Source: Nitrosomonas sp. (GTDB lineage: Bacteria > Pseudomonadota > Gammaproteobacteria > Burkholderiales > Nitrosomonadaceae). Taken from it: 6,352 nucleotides of DNA. Numbering within the stretch: position 1 is the first letter of the stretch; the number at the start of each line of letters is the position of its first letter. Shown in pieces: positions 1 to 5,640 of the stretch. The stretch covers positions 1 through 6,352 of the forward strand of contig JADKHF010000036.1 of the NCBI GenBank assembly GCA_016721865.1, in the 5' to 3' direction. Made by a program: the position numbers and the translations under genes. The notes beneath the pieces are model-generated. The model had not been told where the DNA came from, searched no databases, and saw only the letters and a list, made by a program, of their open reading frames with translations.

Positions 1-23
1 GTCCTCGAAAATAGCATTTGTCG

Positions 24-111
24 GTGTTGATTAGTATTTATAAAATACATATAAATTAAATAAAAACAATAATATAATAAAAATACCCTTTTATTTGTGT
101 TGATCAATATT
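24..111. repeat. Pair of imperfect direct repeats (24-38 and 97-111), candidate integrase arm sites
   Basis: GTGTTGATTAGTATT at 24-38 recurs as GTGTTGATCAATATT at 97-111, matching at 13 of 15 positions, 73 bp apart and in the same orientation. The DNA between is very AT-rich. Direct repeats directly upstream of a tyrosine integrase gene are commonly arm-type binding sites for its N-terminal domain. That role is inferred. The second copy overlaps the proposed -35 box of int, so binding there could repress int. No tRNA 3' end or clear attachment core is visible in 1-164. Confidence 0.4.
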
Positions 112-129
112 CTACTATTTTGATATTAT
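100..129 (+). promoter_or_regulatory. Candidate sigma70 promoter for the integrase
   Basis: TTGATC at 100-105 and TATTAT at 124-129 are separated by 18 bp and lie about 35-65 bp before the int start codon. The expected transcription start is near 136, within the CCTTACAC repeats. In such AT-rich DNA, promoter-like matches arise easily, so this is a moderate call. Confidence 0.35.
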
Positions 130-131
130 TT

Positions 132-150
132 CCTTACACCAGCCTTACAC
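132..150 (+). repeat. Tandem direct repeat CCTTACAC, 11-bp period
   Basis: CCTTACAC occurs at 132-139 and again at 143-150, one helical turn apart and therefore on the same DNA face. It lies between the proposed int promoter and the int start codon. This fits a pair of protein-binding sites (integrase arm sites or an operator), but the binding protein is not known from sequence. Confidence 0.4.
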
Positions 151-164
151 GGAAATAACCAAAA

Positions 165-1467
165 ATGAAATGGGATAACTTCACTTCTGAGCGAGTCGCA
201 TCATTCCAATGTAAACCAGGCGCAAAGCAAACTATCTTTTGGGATGGAAAACAGTCCGGCCTGGGATTGCGAGTTACTGCCAGCGGTGCAAAATCTTACA
301 TATTCCAAACTGAGCTACACGGCAAAACTATGCGTATAACCATCGGCAACTATCCAGCGTGGAGTATCTCAGACGCACAGACCGAAGCAGCCCGACTCAA
401 AGTTAAGACCGATCAAGGCATAGACCCCCGCCAAGAAGCAGCCGACAAAAAAGCAACAGATCAAGCCGCCGCCGCTGCCAAGAAAGCACAAGAAGCGCGA
501 AACTGTGACAGTAGGCAAAGCATGGGATGAATACGTGACTGCCCGCAAGTCACTATGGTCAGAGCTACACATACGGGATCATCAGAAAATTATGCAATCT
601 GGTGGAGAGAAAAGAGCGCGCAGTAACAAATTGACAGAGCCGGGATCACTCGCATCATTGGCGACAATTCGACTGGTAGATTTAACACCAGAGATGGTGA
701 CGGAGTGGGCGAAGGTAGAAGCAGTGACCCGCCCGACACGCGCCCGGCTTGCTCTACGATTATTAAGAGCGTTTCTGAATTGGTGCGGTAGGCATTCAAC
801 TTATAAGACCATTGTGACAAGCAATCCAGCGCAGAATAATGACGCTAGAGAGAGTTTAGGTAAGGCCAAAGTTAAGCATGACGTATTACAGCGCGAACAA
901 TTGCCTGCATGGTTTAATGCAGTCAAACAAATTCAGAATCCCGTTATATCTGCATATCTTCAAACGCTTTTATTGACCGGTGCACGTCGGGAGGAAATCG
1001 CTTGCTTACGCTGGCAGGATATAGATTTTCAATGGAATAGCTTAACAATAAATGACAAGGTGGAAGATTTTAGAATCATCCCATTAACGCCTTATGTGTC
1101 TTATCTACTAGCTGCTTTACCGCGCCGCAATCAATGGGTGTTTTCAAGTCCTGGTGCTGAAAGTGGTCGTTTAACCGATCCATCCATTGCTCACCGCAAA
1201 GCTTGTGCAATTGCAGGATTAGATTTAACTTTGCATGGATTAAGGCGATCATTTGCCAGCTTGTGCGAGTGGATAGAAATGCCCGCCGGTATCGCTGCAC
1301 AGATCCAAGGACACAAGCCGAAAGGAGTAAGAGAGCAAAACTACATACGCCGCCCGCTTGATCTTTTGCGGATGTGGCACGTCAAGATCGAGCCATGGAT
1401 ATTAGAGCAAGCCGGGATTAATTTTGTACCAGAACAAACAGGATTGCAAATCGTTAAACTAAAATAA
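165..1467 (+). pseudogene. int: P4-type tyrosine site-specific integrase, frame-broken near 497
   Basis: Site-specific recombinase that would integrate and excise the island. The first frame (165 to about 497) encodes the N-terminal arm-binding domain of the DUF4102 type, with LGLRV and the TMRITIGNYPAWS segment, then an Ala/Lys/Glu-rich linker. The second frame (about 499-1467) encodes the core-binding domain from VGKAWDEY and the complete catalytic domain. Visible catalytic residues, in the rejoined numbering, are Arg275 (TGARREE), Lys299, His358 and Arg361 (LHGLRRS), His384 (QGHK) and the nucleophile Tyr394 (EQNYI). The join falls in GAAGCGCGAAAC. Restoring one lost GC dinucleotide gives ...QEARETVTVGKAW and a 434-residue protein, a normal family length. 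A weak GGAA lies about 10 bases before ATG 165. The family assignment is sure. Whether the break is a real mutation or a sequencing error is not. The second frame alone (GTG 505) would lack the arm-binding domain. Confidence 0.9.
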
Positions 1468-1502
1468 TCCTTTTAGGAACAGCGATATTGTATTGCTTTA
1501 TA

Positions 1503-1531
1503 TTGATATGCGTTAATTAACTGTTTACAAT
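1503..1531 (+). promoter_or_regulatory. higBA promoter with embedded palindromic operator candidate
   Basis: TTGATA at 1503-1508 and TACAAT at 1526-1531 are separated by exactly 17 bp, a near-consensus sigma70 promoter. The perfect palindrome GTTAATTAAC (1512-1521) sits in the spacer, and a related ATTAAC half-site follows at 1533-1537. HigA-type antitoxins repress their own operon by binding palindromes over the promoter, so this is the best operator candidate. The expected transcription start (about 1538-1540) coincides with the higB ATG. Confidence 0.6.
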
Positions 1532-1539
1532 ATTAACCG

Positions 1540-1818
1540 ATGATAAAAACCTTCCGACATAAAGGAATCGAAACTTTCTTTTTAACGGGTAAAAAAGCAG
1601 GAATACAGCCCGCCCATGCCGGGAAATTGCGCATATTACTGACCGCTTTGGACAATGCAAAGCAACCGGATGATATGAACGCGCCAAACTGGAAACTGCA
1701 CAAGCTGACAGGCGATCATGCCGGGCATTATTCCCTTAAGGTTAGCGGGAATTGGCGAATAACTTTTGCTTTTGATGGCGAAAATGCTGTTTTGGTGGAT
1801 TATCAAGACTATCACTAG
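1540..1818 (+). CDS. higB: HigB-type toxin (RelE/ParE superfamily mRNA interferase)
   Basis: Encodes 92 residues with the full shape of HigB toxins. These are ribosome-dependent RNases that cut translated mRNA until neutralised by HigA. Diagnostic features are the start MIKTFRHKG, the conserved WKLHKL (51-56), GHYSLKVSGNWRITF (62-76) with the core Arg73, and the C-terminal LVDYQDYH. It is full length and in frame. It precedes its antitoxin gene by 12 bp, the toxin-first order typical of higBA. No Shine-Dalgarno sequence is visible before the ATG, and the promoter places the mRNA start at or next to it, so translation may be leaderless. The annotation is secure. The exact RNA target cannot be read from sequence. 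Confidence 0.93.
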   Translation: MIKTFRHKGIETFFLTGKKAGIQPAHAGKLRILLTALDNAKQPDDMNAPNWKLHKLTGDHAGHYSLKVSGNWRITFAFDGENAVLVDYQDYH

Positions 1819-1830
1819 GAGATTTTTAGC

Positions 1831-2118
1831 ATGAGCAGAATGCACAACCCAGCGCACCCCGGAGAAGTATTAAAAGAGTGGCTACCGGAACAAATGACCG
1901 TCACACAAGCAGCAAAGGAATTGCAGATTTCCCGCGTAACACTTTCAAAATTGCTGAACGGCAAAGCGGGATTAACGGCTGCAATGGCATTGCGTCTTTC
2001 GGCATGGCTTGGCACGACCCCAGATGTTTGGCTAGGGATGCAAACACAATGGGATTTATGGCAAGCAAAGAAACTACCCAAACCGGATATTAAACCGCTG
2101 GAAAGATTACAGGCGTAA
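1831..2118 (+). CDS. higA: HigA-type antitoxin, XRE-family HTH protein
   Basis: Encodes a 95-residue antitoxin of the HigA/VapI type. The N-terminus MHNPAHPGEVLKEWL (4-18) is a family hallmark. A helix-turn-helix follows at about residues 24-52 (TVTQAAKELQISRVTLSKLL, then the NGKAGLT turn). The C-terminal part (DVWLGMQTQWDLWQA) is typical of the antitoxin body. HigA binds HigB to block its RNase activity and represses the operon through its HTH. A strong ribosome site, AGGAG at 1817-1821, lies just after the higB stop, so the antitoxin is probably translated better than the toxin. It is intact, and its frame shows none of the indels seen elsewhere. Confidence 0.93.
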   Translation: MSRMHNPAHPGEVLKEWLPEQMTVTQAAKELQISRVTLSKLLNGKAGLTAAMALRLSAWLGTTPDVWLGMQTQWDLWQAKKLPKPDIKPLERLQA

Positions 2119-2136
2119 ACAGAGAAATAAGTTTTA

Positions 2137-2224
2137 GCCACTGCTTCCTCAACGGAAGGAAAAGCCAGATATCTTTGTTGGCCTAACAGCGGCTTTTTCA
2201 AAGGACGCTTGAAAGGGGCGTGTA
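2137..2224 (+). promoter_or_regulatory. Structured leader with mutually exclusive hairpins; possible C4-like antisense/translation-control element
   Basis: Three RNA stems can be drawn. H1 pairs CTTCC (2144-2148) with GGAAG (2154-2158). H2 pairs GAAAAGCC (2159-2166) with GGCTTTTTC (2191-2199, one U bulged) and holds a small inner stem, TGTT/AACA (2176-2188). H3 pairs CTTTTTCAA (2193-2201) with TTGAAAGGG (2209-2217) around a 7-base loop. H2 and H3 share 2193-2199, so they cannot form together. H3 hides the AAAGGGG ribosome site (2212-2218) of the ATG at 2225. The stretch is also open in the frame of the following ORF, reading STEGKARYL...KGRLKGA. From memory, similar leaders precede Icd/Ash-like genes of P4- and P1-type phages, where C4-type antisense RNAs act. 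The C4 link is a hypothesis, but the hairpins are seen directly. Confidence 0.4.
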
Positions 2225-2502
2225 ATGAAAAAACCACTATAGAGAAAAGAACCATTGAAAGCTTCCTCGAAACAGATGAGGGTCAAAAACTTAGTAAGTG
2301 GTACAAGGATAATTATAGAGCCAACAAACACCATGAGAAGGCGCTAAATATCTTAAAGAGTGCCCTGCAATCGGCTGCTAATGACCCAGCCATGACGCCA
2401 GAAATCAAAGAGATTGCCGAAATGTTTGCTCTTCTTGTGGAAGATAGAGAGCCATTCGAGTATGGGTTTGATGCAATTATCAATCCAGTGGTTAAGATAT
2501 AA
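2209..2502 (+). CDS. Hypothetical 97-residue charged helical protein
   Basis: I do not recognise this protein. It is rich in Lys and Glu, looks mostly helical, and has no signal peptide, membrane segment or cysteine motif. Notable segments are TIESFLETDEGQKLSKWYKDNY and EIKEIAEMFALLVEDREPFEYGFD. As the sequence stands, the frame can start only at TTG 2209. A better start is ATG 2225, preceded by AAAGGGG (2212-2218), but that frame reads Met-Lys-Lys-Pro-Leu-stop. Adding one A to the A6 run (2228-2233) joins it to the long frame as MKKTTIEKRTIE, giving about 92 residues. I think this is the true N-terminus. Its place behind a structured leader, in an island module between the TA pair and the replication genes, suggests an accessory or regulatory protein, but no function can be assigned. 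Confidence 0.65.
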   Translation: MKGACNEKTTIEKRTIESFLETDEGQKLSKWYKDNYRANKHHEKALNILKSALQSAANDPAMTPEIKEIAEMFALLVEDREPFEYGFDAIINPVVKI

Positions 2503-2528
2503 AAGATACCAAATCAGAATCGGGGAAA

Positions 2529-2734
2529 ATGGCGCGAAATATCGTCATGCTGAGTTATAGTTACAACAAAAAATTAAAATCATTTGGGCAAGCGGCAAAT
2601 ATTCCAGCCGGGACATATGCGCTGAACAAGAATATTCAGGATTAGGATTCGGTTCGTTCAAGGTTGCGCGTAATGCATTAACAAACACCCCAAACCCTAC
2701 ATCTTGGCCAGCAGCTAAGAAAGCGAAAAAATAG
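2529..2734 (+). pseudogene. Remnant of a small basic protein (~68 residues) with one frameshift and an amber codon
   Basis: No single frame here is long, but a coherent protein appears on joining two frames. ATG 2529, preceded by GGGG (2522-2525), reads Met-Ala-Arg. Restoring one A in CGAAAT (2535-2540) continues as KYRHAEL. An in-frame TAG follows at 2558-2560. After it the frame stays open to 2734 through KIKIIWASGKYSSRDICAEQE, GLGFGSFKVARNAL and TPNPTSWPAAKKAKK. The second part looks like real coding sequence (an SSRDICAEQE helix followed by an ARNAL helix, possibly helix-turn-helix), but I cannot name a family. Past the TAG there is no canonical start codon before residues that look conserved. 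It could be a decayed regulator, or TAG could be a C-to-T change from CAG. Confidence 0.35.
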
Positions 2735-2766
2735 CACCCACTGCATACCTGCTTCGCGCACAAAGC

Positions 2767-2786
2767 ACCCGCTACGCGCAGCGGGT
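2767..2786. other. GC-rich perfect hairpin in non-coding DNA
   Basis: ACCCGCT (2767-2773) and AGCGGGT (2780-2786) form a perfect 7-bp stem around a 6-base loop, ACGCGC. The flanking DNA has related GC-rich pieces such as GCTTCGCGC (2752-2760). It follows the upstream remnant by about 30 bp and is followed by AU-rich DNA (2787-2804) but no continuous T-tract. It could be a weak terminator or a REP-like element. Confidence 0.4.
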
Positions 2787-2818
2787 ATTCTAATAAATAA
2801 TTTTGCGCGAATAATAGT

Positions 2819-2857
2819 GAACTATCTTCAATAACGCCGGAAGGCAAAGGATAGTTC
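2819..2857 (+). promoter_or_regulatory. Two-tier hairpin in the 5' leader of the DNA-binding gene
   Basis: GAACTATC (2819-2826) and GATAGTTC (2850-2857) are perfect 8-bp inverted repeats. They enclose a nested stem GCC/GGC capped by a GGAA tetraloop of the GNRA class (2836-2845). The structure ends four bases before ATG 2862 and covers or flanks the purine-rich AAAGGA (2846-2851) likely to be the ribosome site. Control of translation initiation or a palindromic operator are both possible. Confidence 0.4.
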
Positions 2858-2861
2858 AAAA

Positions 2862-3099
2862 ATGGAAGCAAATTCAATTCCAGAAGCACTCCGCTTCGCA
2901 CAATCAGCAATTTCCGCTCGAATCAGTAACACGTCCAACAGTTCCAACAGAACAAGCGGCCTACTATTTGGATAGAAAACCACAGACGATGCGCGCCTGG
3001 GCATGCCTGGATAATGGCGCAATACGTCCGCTACGTATCAATGGCCGCCTTGCTTGGCCGGTTAAGGAAATCAAGAAAGTTTTAGGCGTGGAGGTTTAA
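2862..3099 (+). pseudogene. Small DNA-binding protein (AlpA/excisionase-like role), frame-broken
   Basis: The C-terminal part, read in the frame ending at TAA 3097-3099, is a compact DNA-binding module: PTVPTEQAAYYLDRKPQTMR, then AWACLDNGAIRP, LRINGRLAWPV and KEIKKVLGVEV. This matches the helix-turn-helix plus wing layout of small MerR/AlpA-like island proteins that control excision or replication genes. That frame has no ATG, GTG or TTG start upstream of the module. ATG 2862 opens the neighbouring frame (MEANSIPEALRFAQSAIS), which stops at 2973-2975. Joining the two between about 2875 and 2935 needs two restored bases or one removed and gives about 79 residues. The gene ends with GGAGG (3090-3094) serving the next ATG, so it is probably the first gene of an operon with the small protein and the replication gene. 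The DNA-binding assignment is fairly firm. The specific role is inferred. Confidence 0.65.
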
Positions 3100-3101
3100 T
3101 C

Positions 3102-3272
3102 ATGCTTAAAAATGAAAACGCCCCGCTGGCAGGCAAGGGCGAAATTAAAAACACATATTTCAATTACACCAGACTAGATAACTTTTTGATATTGCTTGTT
3201 ATATGGAAATTCCTGCCACTTTCTTTAGTTGATTGGTTTATTAATCGTGGAGGTAAACACCATGATGACTAA
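3102..3272 (+). CDS. 56-residue hydrophobic small protein, overlapping the replication gene
   Basis: This complete small ORF runs from ATG 3102 to TAA 3270-3272 and has a strong ribosome site, GGAGG (3090-3094), 7 bases upstream. The N-terminal 25 residues are polar. Residues 26-47 are hydrophobic (DNFLILLVIWKFLPLSLVDW), enough for one membrane helix or an amphipathic anchor, followed by the short tail FINRGGKHHDD. Its last codons overlap the start of the replication gene (ATG 3262), whose ribosome site GGAGG (3249-3253) lies inside this ORF at the RGG codons. That arrangement suggests translational coupling. The Arg-Gly-Gly-Lys-His tail and the overlap look conserved in design, so I take it as a real gene. 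Function unknown. A role with replication or membrane attachment of the element is only a guess from position. Confidence 0.65.
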   Translation: MLKNENAPLAGKGEIKNTYFNYTRLDNFLILLVIWKFLPLSLVDWFINRGGKHHDD

Positions 3273-5603
3273 TATTTCTGTTTTGCCAAATTTTAAAACA
3301 TCAGGAAATAAAACTGACAAAACCGATGAAACCGACTTTCTGGCAGTTAGTAATGACGAGTTTATAAAAGGAATCTTCGGTAATATTGTTGGCAGTGAAC
3401 GCCCGATAGTGGTTAGTTTTCCTGGTGATCCAAGCAAAGTTCGGCCTGGTTTATGGTTTGGCAAACCTTGGATTGCTGACAAGACGCCGCTGGCTGATAA
3501 GAATAACAACTACACCAGCTTTGCTACTTTCAAGCCGGATGATGAAGGCAAATACAGGCGGCAGAAAAAGCAATTTGCCGCATTGTATGCGGTCATGTTG
3601 GATGATGTTGGTGTAAAGGTTGATTTTGATCGCATCACGCTCGTACCGAGCTGGAAGATCGAGACTTCCTCGGGCAATTTTCAGGTCGGTTTTATATTGG
3701 ATGAACCAATCACCGACCCGGCCAAAGCTGACAATCTGCTTAATTCAATCATTGACGCTGGTTTGTGTGATCCCGGATCGAATGGTGCCTGCGCAAGGAT
3801 TGGACGGCTACCCGTCGCCATTAACGGTAAACATAAAAATGCTGACGGGTGCCTTTGGCATTGCCAGTTGAAAGAATGGAATCCAGAACTTCGCTATTCC
3901 GTGCAAGAAATTGTTGATGGATTACAAATCGAGCTGAAAGAATCTTCGCAACAACGCCGAGATAAAGGACGGAAAACAGTCAACAATCTGATCCGTATCA
4001 AGATGATGTCCATATCCCCGAGCCGACGAAAACCCGGTTATCACCGCATTAAAAAACTCAGGCCGGTATAAACAGCCGCTGGGCGATGGTAAGCATGATA
4101 TTACCTGTCCGTGGGTACATGGGCATACCGATCAAGTTGATCATGGGACTGTCTATTTTGAACCCAGTGAATCTTATCCGCTGGGCGGTTTCAAGTGTCA
4201 GCATGGGCATTGTGCTGATAGGCGTGTCAGTGCATTGTATGATTTCCTTGAAATCAGCAAAACGGAAGCCAAACATAAACCGATGATCTACGTCCAAGCG
4301 GGGGAGATTCCACGTATCTGTGATGCGGCAGAGTGTGAAATGGCAAAGACATTCAGGCACTATCAGCGCGGCGGGTTAATAGTCACCATTACTACTGACC
4401 CAGGAACTCGGGAAACAACTGTTAAACCGCTAACATTATCGAGTTTGATGCATGTGCTGGCAGGGCTAGCAATCTGGCAACGTTACGATAAAAAAGTGAT
4501 GCATGGTTTGTCTGTGATCCTTCAGAGAAGCATATTCGGGTACTGCATGATTCAATTAGTTATCCACATTTACCGGTACTGAACGGCATAGCCCGGCAAC
4601 CTTATCTAAGGCCGGATGGCAGTCTAATGATGAATGCTGGTTATGATGCAGTAACCGGTATGTTCGGGGTATTCAACGCGCAGCAATTCAGCGTACCCGA
4701 CAAACCGACTAGACAACAAGCAGAAGCCCCCCTGGCTGAAATATCCGAACTATTAAGTGAATTTGCATTTAAAACTGACCATGATCGAGCCGCCGCATTA
4801 GCGGGTATTTTAACTGCTGTTATTAGACCATCACTGGTTCAAGCACCTATGTTTCACGTCAAGGCATCAGCATTGCCAGCGGGAAAAGTTATCTGTGCGA
4901 ATTATTCACTGCCTTGCCACGCCACAAAAAGGCACGCCGCATGCTTTCCCTGATGATGAGGAATGCCGCAAATTGTTGCTGGCTGAATTGCGCTGACAGC
5001 GCCTGCTGTCATTGAGTTTGATAATTTGACCAGTGATCTAATTCCGCATAAGTCACTATGCACAGCACTCACCAGTGAACATACATCGGGGCGCATCCTT
5101 GGGCAAAGCAAACTGCGGAAGTGGGTACACGGGTGTTATTTTTGAGTAGTGGCAACAATGTCGATCCGGTGCGCGATATGACCCGGCGAACCGTTACGAT
5201 TACCCTTGATCCAGCTTGTGAGATACCGGCAGCGCGTGATTTTGTGAAGCAGCCAGTCAGTGAAGTCAGAACTAATCGAGGCCGCTATGTATCATTGGCG
5301 TTAACTATCGTGCGGGCATGGATTTGTGCGGGCAAGCCTAAAACTGAATGCAAAACCATTGCCACTTATGCGGATTGGTCAGATTATTGTCGACAGCCTT
5401 TATTATGGTTAGGGTTGCCAGATCCCGCAGCCTGTATTTTTGAAGCCATGAAGGAAGATCCTGATCGTGAATTGCTGGGTGAGTTTATGCATGCTTGGCA
5501 TGATTGTTTTGGTCATGCACCGACTTCAGTCAAGGAAGCTATTTTGTCAGATATCTGCCTGATAGTAAGCCAGGGATTTAATGTTCTGTTAAATCATATT
5601 TAG
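3262..5603 (+). pseudogene. Island replication protein (primase/P-loop helicase type), seven frame breaks
   Basis: A large replication protein of the kind that initiates autonomous replication of P4-like islands. ATG 3262 follows GGAGG (3249-3253) by 8 bases. Reading through requires single-base restorations near 3986, 4030, 4492, 4875, 4916, 4993 and 5111. All are in the same direction and together give 782 residues with no internal stop. In that protein, residues about 100-240 resemble a RepB-type primase domain (YAVMLDDVGV, ARIGRLPVAINGKHK). A Cys/His cluster lies at about 283-318 (CPWVHGH, FKCQHGHC). A P-loop domain follows with GKS at 542-544, an aspartate strand FDNL at 588-591, SGRILG and the LFLSSGNN and DMTRRTVTI segments. 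The end (after SVKEAIL) looks truncated compared with relatives I remember. It shares an operon with the small protein upstream. The family call is good, but the domain names are by eye. No intact product can be made from the sequence as given. Confidence 0.75.
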
Positions 5604-5640
5604 CATTACACTACCGCCACATTCCAAATCAAGAAAAACC
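5544..5640 (+). other. Junction between replication gene end and hsdM, with inverted repeats
   Basis: The replication gene loses resemblance to its family around 5545 and stops at 5603. hsdM begins at 5641. Two small symmetric sequences lie here: the palindrome CAGATATCTG (5548-5557), and GATTTAA (5575-5581) paired with TTAAATC (5589-5595) across 7 bases. They may be operator sites for hsdM or traces of a recombination junction. No convincing sigma70 promoter is visible. Confidence 0.25.

Noticed and set aside
1..164. tRNA 3' end or attachment core before the integrase
   Set aside because: No T-arm or acceptor-like sequence is visible. The stretch is AT-rich with only the repeats already listed.
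590..1300. Minus-strand open frames inside the integrase region
   Set aside because: They lie antisense to conserved integrase catalytic sequence and have no family resemblance.
1440..1475. Terminator after the integrase gene (AGGATT ... AATCCT TTT)
   Set aside because: The 6-bp AT-rich stem with a 20-base loop and a short T run is too weak to call.
1815..2255. 146-codon open frame on the minus strand opposite higA and its downstream leader
   Set aside because: It overlaps an unmistakable higA completely, has no recognisable domain and no ribosome site, and its N-terminal part is the reverse of the structured leader.
2558..2560. In-frame TAG as a pyrrolysine or suppressed codon
   Set aside because: Nothing else in the window suggests amber suppression, and a simple CAG-to-TAG or TGG-to-TAG change explains it.
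4487..4500. A6 run as a programmed -1 slippage site in the replication gene
   Set aside because: The A AAA AAG heptamer is not in register with the incoming frame, six A residues are short for transcriptional slippage, and six other breaks in the same gene lack any slip site.
2166..5557. Shared CAGATATCT at 2166-2174 and 5548-5556
   Set aside because: Many 9-base matches are expected by chance in a window of this size, and the flanks do not match.
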